Below are positions 1 to 8,834 of a stretch of 64,000 bases of DNA, piece by piece (position 1 is the stretch's first letter; the number at the start of each line of letters is the position of its first letter). A program made the translations under genes and the position numbers. This DNA comes from Curtobacterium sp. VKM Ac-1393 (GTDB lineage: Bacteria > Actinomycetota > Actinomycetes > Actinomycetales > Microbacteriaceae), in assembly GCF_015350995.1 (NCBI RefSeq), contig NZ_JADKRW010000001.1, positions 1-64,000 of the forward strand, given 5' to 3'. Under the pieces are notes generated by a model. That model was given only the letters and a program-made list of their open reading frames with translations, made no database searches and was not told the DNA's origin.

Positions 1-56
1 CCGTCAAGCGCGGCCTCCTCGTCGGCACCGCCACCATCACCGCACAGATCAAGTAA
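1..56 (+). CDS. C-terminal end of an unidentified protein (partial)
   Basis: An open frame enters from the left edge and stops at TAA (54-56), giving a tail that reads VKRGLLVGTATITAQIK. Too little remains to name a family. The stop is followed by an octamer repeat and then a strong hairpin, as expected for the end of a transcription unit. Frame is supported only by the lack of stops and by the downstream terminator. Confidence 0.5.
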   Translation, partial: VKRGLLVGTATITAQIK

Positions 57-62
57 CACCCA

Positions 63-126
63 GCACCACCGCACCACCGCACCACCGCACCACCGCACCA
101 CCGCAGCACCGCAGCACTGCACCACA
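63..126. repeat. Octamer tandem repeat GCACCACC x8
   Basis: Eight head-to-tail 8-bp units: five exact GCACCACC, then GCAGCACC, GCAGCACT and GCACCACA. The array begins 7 nt after the stop of the upstream partial gene and ends just before the terminator hairpin, so it is transcribed but not translated. Copy number is likely to vary between strains. Confidence 0.85.
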
Positions 127-129
127 CGA

Positions 130-163
130 GAAGGGCCGCCCCGGGCAACCGGGACGGCCCTTC
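130..163 (+). terminator. Intrinsic-type terminator hairpin
   Basis: About 15 bp of stem (GAAGGGCCGCCCCGG pairing with CCGGGACGGCCCTTC, one mismatch) around a GCAA loop. It lies 74 nt after the upstream stop and ends about 60 nt before the UvrA-like gene. No strong T-run follows, which is common in high-GC actinobacteria. Confidence 0.75.
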
Positions 164-223
164 CGTCGTCCAACGGGCCATCCCCTGGACCGCGCTCAGC
201 GCCGTCCGCCTACCATCGAGCAG

Positions 224-2650
224 ATGCCCGCTCCCCGATCGACCGTGACCGACGACCAACCCGGGCCCGATGACTTCATCCGCGTCCGCGGCGCCCGCGA
301 GCACAACCTGCAGGACGTCGACGTGGACATCCCGCGCAACCGGATCGTCGCGTTCACCGGCGTCTCCGGATCCGGCAAGTCCTCGCTCGCGTTCGGCACC
401 GTGTTCGCCGAGGCCCAGCGCCGGTTCCTCGAGTCCGTCGCCCCGTACGCCCGACGGCTCATCGCGCAGGGCTCGACGCCGCACGTCGACTCGATCACCG
501 GGCTGCCGCCGGCCGTCGCCCTGCAGCAGCGCCGCGGCGCTCCGAGCAGCCGATCGACCGTCGGCACGCTGACGACCCTGTCGAACTCGATGCGCATGCT
601 CTTCTCGCGCGCGGGCACCTACCCGGCCGGCACGGAGCGGCTCGAGTCGGACTCGTTCTCGCCGAACACCGTCGCCGGCGCCTGCCCCCGGTGCCACGGC
701 CTGGGCATCGCGCACGAGGTCACCGAGGCCTCGGCCGTGCACGACCCGTCGCTGAGCATCCGCGACGGCGCGATCACCGCTTGGCCCGGAGCGTGGCAGG
801 GCAAGAACCTGCGCGACGTGACCGCCGTGCTCGGCTACGACATCGACGTGCCATGGCGTGAGCTCTCCCGACAGGACCGCGACTGGTTGCTGTTCACCGA
901 GGAGCAGCCGGTGGTCCAGGTCCACCCGAAGCGCGACCGCGTGGCGAAGCCGTACAAGGGGCGGTTCTGGAGCGCACGCCAGTTCGTGATGCACACCCTC
1001 GCCGACTCGCAGAGCGAGACGCAGCGGACCAAGGTGCTGCAGTTCGTCGAGTCGGGTCCGTGCGGCCTCTGCGGCGGCACCGGCCTGACCCGGGCCGCGC
1101 TCGCGGTGACGGTCGGCGGCCACTCGATCGCCGACCTGAACGGCCTGCCGCTCACGGCGCTGGCCGACGTCCTGCGCCCGATCGCCACCATCACGGACGC
1201 TGGCGCTGCCACCTCACGCGCCTCGTCCGGCGAGCACACCGAGGTCGCGGTCGCGATCTCACGCGACCTGCTCACCCGGGTCGAGGTGCTCGTCGGCCTG
1301 GGCCTCGGGTACCTCGCGCTCGATCGGGCCACCCCGACGCTCTCCCCCGGCGAGACGCAGCGCCTGCGCATCGCGACACAACTGCGCTCCGGCCTGTTCG
1401 GTGTCGTCTACGTGCTCGACGAACCGAGCGCCGGCCTGCACCCGGCCGACGCCGAGTCGCTGGTCGAGGTCCTCGACGACCTGCGCGCCGGTGGCAACAG
1501 CGTGTTCGTCGTCGAGCACGACATGAGCATCGTGCGGCGTGCCGACTGGATCGTCGACGTCGGCCCCGGCGCCGGGTCCGGCGGCGGCACCGTCCTGTAC
1601 AGCGGACCCGTCGACGGCCTGGCCGAGGTCGAGGCCTCGGTCACCCGCCGGTTCCTGCACCCGCGCGGACGCGCCGACGACGAGCGCGCCGTCCGGACCC
1701 CGGTCGGGACCCTCGAACTCCGCGACCTCACCCTGCACAACCTGCGCAGCCTCGACGTCGACCTGCCGCTCGGGGTGCTCACTGCGGTCACCGGCGTCAG
1801 CGGCTCCGGCAAGTCGTCGCTCGTCGGCGGCGTCCTGCCCGGCATGGCGACGTCGCACCCGCTCATCGACCGTGTCGTGCAGGTCGACCAGAAGCCGATC
1901 GGCCGCACTCCCCGGTCGAACCTCGCCACCTACACCGGCCTGTTCGATGCCGTGCGTGCCGCGTTCGCCGCGACCGACGACGCCAAGACCCGCGGGTGGA
2001 GCGCCAGCCGGTTCTCGTTCAACGTCGCCGGCGGTCGGTGCGAGGTGTGCCAGGGCGAGGGTTCGGTGTCGGTCGAGCTGCTGTTCCTGCCGGGCAGTTG
2101 GTCACCCTGCCCGGAGTGCCACGGCGCGCGCTACAACGACGAGACGCTCGAGGTGCAGTGGAACGGGGCGTCGATCGCGGACGTCCTCGGCATGACCGTC
2201 GACCAGGCCGCTCCCTTCCTGGAGTCGTTGCCCGCCGCTGCCCGCGGGCTCGAGGCCCTGCGTCAGGTCGGGCTGGGCTACCTGCGCCTCGGGCAGCCCG
2301 CACCGGAGCTGTCCGGCGGCGAGGCCCAGCGCATCAAGCTCGCCACCGAGCTGCAGCGCGCCCGCACCGGGCACACGCTCTACCTGCTCGACGAGCCGAC
2401 CACGGGGCTGCACCCGGCCGACGTCGAACTCCTGACCGCACAGCTCGCGCGCCTCACCGACGCCGGCAACACGGTCGTCGTGGTCGAGCACGCGATGGAC
2501 GTCGTCGCGAGTGCCGACCACGTCATCGACATGGGTCCCTCCGGCGGCGAGGAGGGCGGCCGCGTGGTCGCGACCGGCACCCCGGTCGACGTGGCAGCGT
2601 CCACCACGAGCCGGACCGCGCCGTACCTGCGGGAGCAGCTGGGGCGCTGA
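224..2650 (+). CDS. UvrA-family ATPase lacking the UvrB-binding domain (UvrA2/DrrC-like)
   Basis: An 808-residue twin ABC ATPase of the excinuclease UvrA family. Visible motifs: first Walker A GVSGSGKS at 46-53, zinc cysteines CPRC at 154-157 and CGLC near 280, signature LSPGETQ, then a second Walker A GVSGSGKS, a CEVC/CPEC zinc module, LSGGEAQ and LLDEPTTGLHP. Only about 100 residues separate Walker A from the AGACPRC element, so the first zinc pair and the UvrB-binding region of canonical UvrA (about 940 residues) are missing. Such short homologues (UvrA2, DrrC) are linked to resistance against DNA-binding drugs rather than UvrABC repair; that role is inference. It appears monocistronic and ends 13 nt before a palindromic repeat. 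Confidence 0.9.
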   Translation: MPAPRSTVTDDQPGPDDFIRVRGAREHNLQDVDVDIPRNRIVAFTGVSGSGKSSLAFGTVFAEAQRRFLESVAPYARRLIAQGSTPHVDSITGLPPAVALQQRRGAPSSRSTVGTLTTLSNSMRMLFSRAGTYPAGTERLESDSFSPNTVAGACPRCHGLGIAHEVTEASAVHDPSLSIRDGAITAWPGAWQGKNLRDVTAVLGYDIDVPWRELSRQDRDWLLFTEEQPVVQVHPKRDRVAKPYKGRFWSARQFVMHTLADSQSETQRTKVLQFVESGPCGLCGGTGLTRAALAVTVGGHSIADLNGLPLTALADVLRPIATITDAGAATSRASSGEHTEVAVAISRDLLTRVEVLVGLGLGYLALDRATPTLSPGETQRLRIATQLRSGLFGVVYVLDEPSAGLHPADAESLVEVLDDLRAGGNSVFVVEHDMSIVRRADWIVDVGPGAGSGGGTVLYSGPVDGLAEVEASVTRRFLHPRGRADDERAVRTPVGTLELRDLTLHNLRSLDVDLPLGVLTAVTGVSGSGKSSLVGGVLPGMATSHPLIDRVVQVDQKPIGRTPRSNLATYTGLFDAVRAAFAATDDAKTRGWSASRFSFNVAGGRCEVCQGEGSVSVELLFLPGSWSPCPECHGARYNDETLEVQWNGASIADVLGMTVDQAAPFLESLPAAARGLEALRQVGLGYLRLGQPAPELSGGEAQRIKLATELQRARTGHTLYLLDEPTTGLHPADVELLTAQLARLTDAGNTVVVVEHAMDVVASADHVIDMGPSGGEEGGRVVATGTPVDVAASTTSRTAPYLREQLGR

Positions 2651-2663
2651 GCGCAACCACGCG

Positions 2664-2709
2664 TGGACTGGCGCGTCCTGTGGCGGGCCGGCACCGTGCC
2701 TCCCGTCCG
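2664..2709. repeat. Degenerate copy of the 44-bp palindromic repeat
   Basis: The right arm GTGCCTCCCGTCCG is intact (2696-2709), while the left arm has decayed to TGGACTGGCGCG. It begins 13 nt after the stop of the UvrA-like gene, the same spacing as the other copies in this window. It probably serves, or once served, as that gene's terminator. Confidence 0.65.
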
Positions 2710-2810
2710 CCGGTGCGTGTGCATGTTCCGACGTTCCACGCGTCGATCAACCGGTGCCGTGTCGCAGGATGCGCGCGCATGCACCGCGCCCGCACCCGCA
2801 CGCGCGCAAC

Positions 2811-2842
2811 AGCGCCCGCCGGGACGGATCCCGACGGGCGCT
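2811..2842 (-). terminator. Terminator hairpin of the surface-protein gene
   Basis: A 14-bp stem AGCGCCCGCCGGGA / TCCCGACGGGCGCT (one mismatch) with a CGGA loop lies 14 nt beyond the stop codon of the minus-strand surface protein. It sits in the convergent gap after the UvrA-like gene and may stop transcription from both sides. Confidence 0.75.
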
Positions 2843-2856
2843 GCTGGTGGTGCGGA

Positions 2857-5745
2857 CTAGGCCCGGCGGAAGCGACGGGCGATGGTGAGCCCGACGCCCG
2901 CGAGCATCAGCAGGATCGCGAGGGCGATCACCGGGGCCGGGTCGCTGCCCGTGTAGGCGAGCGTCCCGTTCGGGCCGGCGCCGTTCGTCCCCGTGCTCCC
3001 CGCGCCACCGTTGCCGGCGGTCGCGAGACGGACGGTGAACGTCACCGGGTCGGACGCCGCCGAGGTGCCGTCGGGGCCGGTCTGGGTGGCGGTGATGGTC
3101 ACCGTTCCCGGGCCGAAGCCGACGATCGGCGTGCACTTCCAGGTACCGTCCGCCGCGACGACCGCGGTGCAGACGATGACCGTGCCGACGGTGACGGTGA
3201 CCGTCGCGCCGGGCTGCCCGGTGCCGGTGATCGGCGGGGTGGGCGTCGTGACGGTGCCACCGTCGGTCGGCGAGGTGATCACCGGCGGCGGGGTCGTCGT
3301 GGTCGACGCGGGGTTGTAGGTGTAGACCAGCGGGTCGGACGTGCCACCCGCGGTCGTCACCGTGACCTCGACGTCACCGGCAGCGTGCGCCGGCGTCGTG
3401 AAGGTGAGCGACGTGCCGTCCGCCGACACGCTGGCCGGCGTGATCGGGTCGGAGCCGTCCACCGAGACCGTGGAGTCGTCGGTGAAGCCGGTGCCCGTGA
3501 CGGTCACGACCGTGCCACCAGCTGCCGGACCGTTGTCGGGGTCCAGCGACGAGATCGTCGGGACCGCGGTCTGGGCCGGGTTGTAGGTGTACGGCAGCGG
3601 CGCCGAGGTACCGGAGCCGTTGGTGACGGTCACGGGGACCGCACCGGCGGTGTGCGCCGGCGTCGTGAAGGTCAGCTCGGTGCCGTCGTCCGACACGGAG
3701 TCCGGCGTGATCGGGTCGGAGCCGTCGACGGAGACCGTCGAGTCGTCGGTGAAGCCGGTTCCGGAGACCGTGACGACCGTGCCACCCGTGACCGGACCGT
3801 TGTCGGGGTCCAGCGCCGTCAGCGTCGGGGCCCCGGCGGGTGCCGGGTTGTAGGTGTAGGTCAACGGGTCCGAGGTGCCGACGTCGGTCGTGACGGTGAC
3901 GTCGACGGGACCAGCGACGTGCGCCGGCGTCGTGAACGTCAGCTCGGTGCCGTCGTCGGAGACCGACTCCGGGTCGATCGGGTCGGACCCGTCGACCGAG
4001 ACGGTCGCGTCGTCGGTGAACCCGGTGCCCGTGACGGTGACGAGCGTGCCGCCGCTGACCGGCCCGTTGTCCGGGTCCAGCGTGGTGAGCGTCGGAACGG
4101 CGGCGGGTGCCGGGTTGTACGTGTAGTCGAGCGGGTCCGAGGTGCCAGCAGGCGTGGTGACCGTGACGTCGACCGTCCCGGCAGCATGCGCCGGAGTCGT
4201 GAAGGTCAGCTCGGTGCCGTCGTCGGAGACGGAGTCCGCCTCGATCGGGTCGGAACCGTCGACCGACACCGTGGCGTCAGCCGTGAACCCGGTCCCGGTG
4301 ACGGTGACGGTGGTGCCACCGGCGACCGGCCCGTTGTCGGGGTCCAGCGACGTGGCGGTCGGGACGGCGAGGGGACCGGCGTTCGGACCGACCGCAGCCG
4401 AAGCGAGGTTGACCACCGCGGTGCCGGAAGCCGGCACGAGGGCGCGCTGGGTGTTGGCAGTGGGCACGAGGACGAGACGCAGGGCGCGCTGGGTGAAGAC
4501 GCCGTCGGCGCTGGTCTCCTGCACGTTGGCCTGCAGCGACACGACGGTCGTCAGGGCTTCGGCGAGGGGCGTGACGACCGTCTCCCCGAGGCCGGCGACG
4601 ACCTGGTTGATCGGGGCGACCACCTGCGCGATGACCGGGTTCACGACGTCCAGCAGCTGACCGACGGGCAGCGGCAGGCCGGCCACCGTGACGGTGAGCC
4701 CCCGGAGCGACTGCGTGATCTGGGTCACGGCACCCTGCAGCGCGGTGGTGACCGCCGGCAGGAGCTGCGTCGTGAGCGCGTCCGTGATGTACGGCAGCAG
4801 CTCGGTGTTCGCAGGCAGGTTGTTGATGTCCAGCCCGGCGTTCGTCAGCACCGCGGCGACGTCGATCGTGATCGCACCCGTCTGCAGGTTCGCCGTGATC
4901 GAGCCGTCGGCACTGGTGACGTCACCGGTGGCCGAGTCGAGCACCGTGACCAGGTCGGGCAGGCCCTGCACCTGGACGAGCGGGCCGAGCGGGCCGAGCG
5001 CGTTCAGCGTGTCCTGGACGCCGTCGACGGTCGGCTGGAGCGTGCCGAGCGTGGTGCGGAGACCCGACACCGTGCTGCCGAGCGCGGGGCTGGTCAGCGA
5101 CAGGTCGAGGCCGGCGATGCCGTAGTCACCCGTCTGCGCGCCGTCCGGACCGGCTGCCTGTGCGGCGGTGGCGGAGACGGCGCCGACCTCGAGCTGGGCG
5201 TTCGCGAGTGCGCCGGCCAGGTCGGGCCCGATGAGTCCGGACAGGTCGAGGGTGGCGTTCGACTGCGGGACGCCGTCCTGGCCGCCCACGCCGATGCCGC
5301 CGGTGTTCGTGACCGCGCCGGACGCGGCGACCGAGCTGCCGTCGGCGTTGGCGGCAGCGTACTGGTTGACGGCGCCGAGGGCGAGGATGCCGTTGTTCCC
5401 CAGCAGGTTGAGTCCCCCGCCCAGGTTCACGTTCACCGCGTTGAGCGCGGTGACGTCCAGCGGGTGGACGTCGGTGTCCGTGGCGCCGCCGCTGTTGACC
5501 GCGTTCGCCGGGGTCACGGTGAGGATGTCGTCGAGGTTCACGCCGAGCGCGGAACCGCTGACGAAGCGGCCCTGCGCGGTGGACGCGACCGGCGCTGCCG
5601 TCGCGGGGGCGGCGGCGAGGATGCTGCCGCCCGCGCCGAGGAGCGCCACGGTGACGACCGCGATGCCTTGTTTCCGACCTGACCATCGGGTGGATGTGGG
5701 CGCCCCTGGGACTTTCTGGGCGCGCTCGAGTACTCCAAGCCTCAT
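2857..5745 (-). CDS. Cell-surface protein, choice-of-anchor G type with four IPT/TIG repeats and LAYTG anchor
   Basis: A 962-residue secreted protein. The chosen ATG has AGGAGC about 8 nt upstream; a longer reading to 5853 adds 36 non-secretory residues. A hydrophobic signal segment lies at about 26-45, ending near AAAPATA-AP. Residues about 50-450 resemble the choice-of-anchor G N-terminal region of Microbacteriaceae surface proteins. Four nearly identical IPT/TIG Ig-like repeats follow (about 458-810), each opening with LDPDNGP and ending in YTYNPA. A further Ig-like domain precedes the sorting signal: LAYTG at 929-933, a hydrophobic stretch and ARRFRRA. The LAYTG form suggests an actinobacterial sortase rather than the LPXTG enzyme. 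Adhesion or envelope function is inferred. Confidence 0.85.
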   Translation of the reverse strand: MRLGVLERAQKVPGAPTSTRWSGRKQGIAVVTVALLGAGGSILAAAPATAAPVASTAQGRFVSGSALGVNLDDILTVTPANAVNSGGATDTDVHPLDVTALNAVNVNLGGGLNLLGNNGILALGAVNQYAAANADGSSVAASGAVTNTGGIGVGGQDGVPQSNATLDLSGLIGPDLAGALANAQLEVGAVSATAAQAAGPDGAQTGDYGIAGLDLSLTSPALGSTVSGLRTTLGTLQPTVDGVQDTLNALGPLGPLVQVQGLPDLVTVLDSATGDVTSADGSITANLQTGAITIDVAAVLTNAGLDINNLPANTELLPYITDALTTQLLPAVTTALQGAVTQITQSLRGLTVTVAGLPLPVGQLLDVVNPVIAQVVAPINQVVAGLGETVVTPLAEALTTVVSLQANVQETSADGVFTQRALRLVLVPTANTQRALVPASGTAVVNLASAAVGPNAGPLAVPTATSLDPDNGPVAGGTTVTVTGTGFTADATVSVDGSDPIEADSVSDDGTELTFTTPAHAAGTVDVTVTTPAGTSDPLDYTYNPAPAAVPTLTTLDPDNGPVSGGTLVTVTGTGFTDDATVSVDGSDPIDPESVSDDGTELTFTTPAHVAGPVDVTVTTDVGTSDPLTYTYNPAPAGAPTLTALDPDNGPVTGGTVVTVSGTGFTDDSTVSVDGSDPITPDSVSDDGTELTFTTPAHTAGAVPVTVTNGSGTSAPLPYTYNPAQTAVPTISSLDPDNGPAAGGTVVTVTGTGFTDDSTVSVDGSDPITPASVSADGTSLTFTTPAHAAGDVEVTVTTAGGTSDPLVYTYNPASTTTTPPPVITSPTDGGTVTTPTPPITGTGQPGATVTVTVGTVIVCTAVVAADGTWKCTPIVGFGPGTVTITATQTGPDGTSAASDPVTFTVRLATAGNGGAGSTGTNGAGPNGTLAYTGSDPAPVIALAILLMLAGVGLTIARRFRRA
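3310..4372 (-). repeat. Four tandem about 267-bp repeats encoding IPT/TIG domains
   Basis: Landmarks such as TTGTCGGGGTCCAGCG recur near 3534, 3798, 4065 and 4335, giving unit lengths of 264-270 bp. The four units are highly similar at DNA level, so copy number could change by recombination between units. They lie wholly inside the surface-protein gene. Confidence 0.85.
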
Positions 5746-5852
5746 GTGGCTTCGCTCCTGATCCTGGTGCTGGTCCGGCAGTTGGTGATGCTGCCTGCAG
5801 CTGTGGTGTGGTTCCGATGAGCGTAACCCTGAACGGGCGCACAAGACCATCA

Positions 5853-5866
5853 CCCCCGATCGGGGG
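5853..5866. promoter_or_regulatory. Perfect palindrome CCCCCGATCGGGGG upstream of the surface-protein gene
   Basis: A perfect 14-bp palindrome 108 nt upstream of the surface-protein start, between that gene and the 3' end of kup. Its position suits an operator for the surface protein, but no cognate regulator is encoded nearby and no clear -35/-10 pair could be assigned. Confidence 0.45.
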
Positions 5867-5869
5867 CCT

Positions 5870-5903
5870 GCGCTCTGCGGATGCGGATGCAGATGCAGAG
5901 CGC
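5870..5903 (-). terminator. Hairpin downstream of kup
   Basis: GCGCTCTGC (5870-5878) pairs perfectly with GCAGAGCGC (5895-5903) around a 16-nt loop of GATGCG-like repeats. It starts 16 nt beyond the kup stop, so it is a plausible terminator for kup. Confidence 0.6.
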
Positions 5904-5918
5904 CGGTACACGACGCGG

Positions 5919-7913
5919 TCAGATCTCGACGTCGCTGCCCATCGTCACGGTGCGCTGCGCGGGGAGGCCGAAGCGTGCAGCGGGGTCCGCCGCGTTGTGG
6001 GCGAGCCCGACGAACAGCTTCTTCCGCCAGCCGACCATGCCGCGGTTGCCCGGCGTCGGCCGGAGCGCGCCGCGCGAGATGAAGTACGAGGCGCGGAGCA
6101 TCTCGTCCGGGTCGATGTCCAGGATCTCGGCCAGGCAGGCGGCGTGCAGTGCCCTCGGCAGGTCCTGGTCGTCAGAGAAGCCGAACTTCACCGTGATGTG
6201 GTCGATGCCGTCGTCCGCGTACCCCAGGTCGTCGCGGTGGAAGGCCTTCGCGTGCGGCACGTGCGGCACGTTCGCGGTGAGCACCGAGACGATCAGGACG
6301 GTCCGGTGCACCACGTGGTTGTGCTCGACGTTCGCCCGGAGCGCGAGCGGGGTGGTCTCCTTGTTCGGGTGCGGGAACACCGCCACCCCGGGCACCCGCG
6401 GGATGCTGTGGTGGTTGATGCGGTCGATGAACTCGGAGAGCGAGCCCTCACGCTCCTTGCGTTCCTCCTGCACCAGCGCGCGGCCTCGGCGCCACGTCGT
6501 CATCACGGTGATCACGGCGAGGGCGATGAGGAGCGGCACCCATCCGCCGTGGATGATCTTCGACAGGTTGCCGGCGAGGAAGGTGAGCTCGAGCCCGCCG
6601 AACGCCACCGCCGCGACCACGAGCTTCCAGGTCTTCCACTTCCACAGCGGCCGCACGACGAGCAGCAGCAGGATCGTGTCGACGACGAGGGCGCCCGTGA
6701 CGGACACCCCGTACGCCGTCGCGAGGTTCGCCGACGAGCGGAACGCGAGCATGATCGCGAGCACCCCGATGAACAGCAGCAGGTTCACCGCGGGCAGGTA
6801 GATCTGGCCGCTCTCCCGCAGCGAGGTCTGCCGGATCGTGAGCGGCGGCAGCAGCCCGAGCTGGACCGCCTGCCGGGTGAGCGAGAACGCGCCGGAGATC
6901 ACGGCCTGGCTGGCGATCACGGTCGCGAGCGTCGCCAGCACCACCACGGGCAACCGCAACGCGTCCGGGAACAGCAGGAAGAACGGGTCCTTCGCCGCCG
7001 AGGGGTCGCGGAGCACGAGCGACGCCTGCCCGAGGTAGTTGAGGACGAGCGCCGGGAACACCACGAAGAACCACGCCTTCAGGATCGGCGACCGACCGAA
7101 GTGCCCCATGTCGGCGTAGAGCGCCTCGGCACCGGTGATGACCAGCACCACCGCGCCCATCGCCACGAAGGTGATGTACGGGTGCGCGAACGCGAACGAG
7201 ATCGCCCACGTCGGCGAGAGCCCCTGCAGGACACCGGGGTGCTCGATGATGTGCGGGACGCCGGCGGCGGCGATCACCACGAACCAGAGCAGCATCACCG
7301 GGCCGAACAGGTTGCCGACCTTGCCGGTGCCGAACCGTTGCACCGCGAAGAGCACGACCAGGATGACCGCGGCGATCGGCACGATGAGGTGTTCCACCGA
7401 CGGCGCTGCCGTGCCCAGGCCCTCGACCGCGGACAGCACCGAGACCGCCGGGGTGATCACGGAGTCGCCGTAGAACAGCGAGACGCCGACGATGCCGATC
7501 ACCAGGAAGATCACCGAGCCGCCGCGGCGCTTCGCGTAGAGCCGTCGGGCCAGGGCGGCGAGCGCCATGACCCCGCCTTCACCGTCGTTGTCGGCGCGCA
7601 TCAGGATCAGGACGTACTTGATCGAGACGATGATCGTGATGCTCCAGAACATCATCGAGATGACGCCGTAGACGTCCTCTTGGTTGGCCTTCACCAGGCC
7701 GTCGTCGATCGTGAACACCGTGCGGAGTGCGTAGAGCGGGCTCGTGCCGATGTCGCCGAACACCACGCCGAGGGCGGCGAGCGCCAGCACCGCGACACCC
7801 TTGCGCGGACCGTGACCACCGTCGTCGGTCGTCTCGGTCGCGGGGGTGGTCGGGTCCGTCGGCTTCGACGGTTCCGTCGGGGTCTCGGAGCGGGTATCGG
7901 TCACGCTCGGCAC
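5919..7913 (-). CDS. kup: KUP-family potassium uptake protein
   Basis: A 664-residue membrane protein. A charged, Thr/Pro-rich cytoplasmic tail of about 35 residues leads into the family signature GVVFGDIGTSPLYALRTVF, followed by about 12 hydrophobic segments and a hydrophilic C-terminal domain. Kup proteins import K+ with protons. The GTG start has GGAG 6 nt upstream. The gene stands alone, bounded by hairpins at 5870-5903 and 8028-8071. The leader is only about 110 nt to the repeat, too short for a ydaO-type c-di-AMP riboswitch, and none is recognisable. Confidence 0.93.
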   Translation of the reverse strand: MPSVTDTRSETPTEPSKPTDPTTPATETTDDGGHGPRKGVAVLALAALGVVFGDIGTSPLYALRTVFTIDDGLVKANQEDVYGVISMMFWSITIIVSIKYVLILMRADNDGEGGVMALAALARRLYAKRRGGSVIFLVIGIVGVSLFYGDSVITPAVSVLSAVEGLGTAAPSVEHLIVPIAAVILVVLFAVQRFGTGKVGNLFGPVMLLWFVVIAAAGVPHIIEHPGVLQGLSPTWAISFAFAHPYITFVAMGAVVLVITGAEALYADMGHFGRSPILKAWFFVVFPALVLNYLGQASLVLRDPSAAKDPFFLLFPDALRLPVVVLATLATVIASQAVISGAFSLTRQAVQLGLLPPLTIRQTSLRESGQIYLPAVNLLLFIGVLAIMLAFRSSANLATAYGVSVTGALVVDTILLLLVVRPLWKWKTWKLVVAAVAFGGLELTFLAGNLSKIIHGGWVPLLIALAVITVMTTWRRGRALVQEERKEREGSLSEFIDRINHHSIPRVPGVAVFPHPNKETTPLALRANVEHNHVVHRTVLIVSVLTANVPHVPHAKAFHRDDLGYADDGIDHITVKFGFSDDQDLPRALHAACLAEILDIDPDEMLRASYFISRGALRPTPGNRGMVGWRKKLFVGLAHNAADPAARFGLPAQRTVTMGSDVEI

Positions 7914-8027
7914 TTCCGTCTCCGGCCGTCGGGGCGACGGCCGCCGCTCATCATCGCACCGCTCGCGGGGCGCGCTCGCAGCTGGCGCACAAGCGTGCGC
8001 ACAACGGCTCTCGACGTGCCCGCGGGG

Positions 8028-8071
8028 CGGACGGGAGGCACGTGGCGGCCTGGCACCGGGCCTCCCGTCCG
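8028..8071. repeat. 44-bp palindromic repeat (terminator-like)
   Basis: Arms CGGACGGGAGGC (8028-8039) and GCCTCCCGTCCG (8060-8071) are perfectly complementary around 20 nt. It lies 13 nt past the stop of the minus-strand nucleosidase gene and upstream of kup, so it most likely terminates the former. Confidence 0.85.
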
Positions 8072-8084
8072 ACGACCGGCCAGT

Positions 8085-8795
8085 TCAGGGCCGCAGGCCG
8101 CGCACCAGGTCGTGGACCACGCGGGCGGCGCGCGCCGCGGCGCCGTCCAGGTGCTCGCGGAACTCCGCGCCGTCGGGTGCGCACAGGTCGCTGATGCACC
8201 GGACGGACACGAAGGGCATGTCGTGCACGTGGGCGAACTGGGCGATGGCGGCGGATTCCATGTCGACCGCGGCCACGTCGGGGAAGGCACCGCGGAGTGT
8301 CCGGGCGCGGCCCTCGGTGACGAAGACCTCGCTCGAGCCGATCGTCGCCGAGCGCAGCGGCCACGCGATGTCCGCACCCATCGCCAACTCGACCAGGCGG
8401 GCGTCCGGGGCGTACCCGGTCGGCATCCCGGGGACCTGGCCGAGGGCGTAGCCGAACGCCGTGGCGTCCGCGTTGAGGTTGACGTACCGGTCGCCGACGA
8501 CGACGTCACCGATCGCGATGCCGTGCATGAGCCCGCCGGCGGTCCCGACGCTGATCACCGGGATGCCCGGCCCGAAGTCGTGGAAGCCGTGCGCGACGGC
8601 GGCCGTCGCGTTCGTGAAGCCGATGCCGCTGCGGCGGACGACGACGGTGGCGCCGCCGATGTCGAGCAGCTGGTGCGGGTCGTGCCCGCCGACGGGGCCG
8701 TCCAGGACGGGGACGCCGCCGAAGAGGTCGGCGAAGGCCGAGACCTCTTCGCTCATGGCCGCGATGATGATCGCGACGGGCGCCTGCTGTTGCAC
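8085..8795 (-). CDS. mtnN: 5'-methylthioadenosine/S-adenosylhomocysteine nucleosidase
   Basis: A 236-residue PNP/UDP-family nucleosidase that cleaves the adenine from MTA and S-adenosylhomocysteine. Seen in the sequence: N-terminal AAMSEEV with the putative catalytic Glu (16/17), the SVGTAGGL phosphate-loop-like segment, VDMESAA (ribose-binding Met-Glu) and ISDLCA carrying the catalytic Asp. The window also encodes an MTA phosphorylase (40270-41229), so this strain may have two routes for MTA disposal. It appears monocistronic, with the palindromic repeat 13 nt downstream. Confidence 0.88.
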   Translation of the reverse strand: MQQQAPVAIIIAAMSEEVSAFADLFGGVPVLDGPVGGHDPHQLLDIGGATVVVRRSGIGFTNATAAVAHGFHDFGPGIPVISVGTAGGLMHGIAIGDVVVGDRYVNLNADATAFGYALGQVPGMPTGYAPDARLVELAMGADIAWPLRSATIGSSEVFVTEGRARTLRGAFPDVAAVDMESAAIAQFAHVHDMPFVSVRCISDLCAPDGAEFREHLDGAAARAARVVHDLVRGLRP

Positions 8796-8834
8796 TGATC
8801 GATCCTCGCACGCCGAGGACGCAGAAGATGCCAG

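Noticed and set aside
1060..5682. A reading frame of 1540 codons on the plus strand across the UvrA-like and surface-protein genes
   Set aside because: It is a GC-rich shadow frame. It encodes Arg-rich non-natural sequence, crosses two genes of clear families, and has no ribosome site or domain.
7914..8027. Possible c-di-AMP (ydaO) riboswitch before kup
   Set aside because: The leader is about 110 nt, too short for the roughly 170-nt fold, and none of the conserved motifs could be found.
5694..8798. Another frame of 1034 codons antisense to kup and mtnN
   Set aside because: Same composition artefact: its Arg/Asp/His-rich product matches nothing and both opposing genes are convincing.
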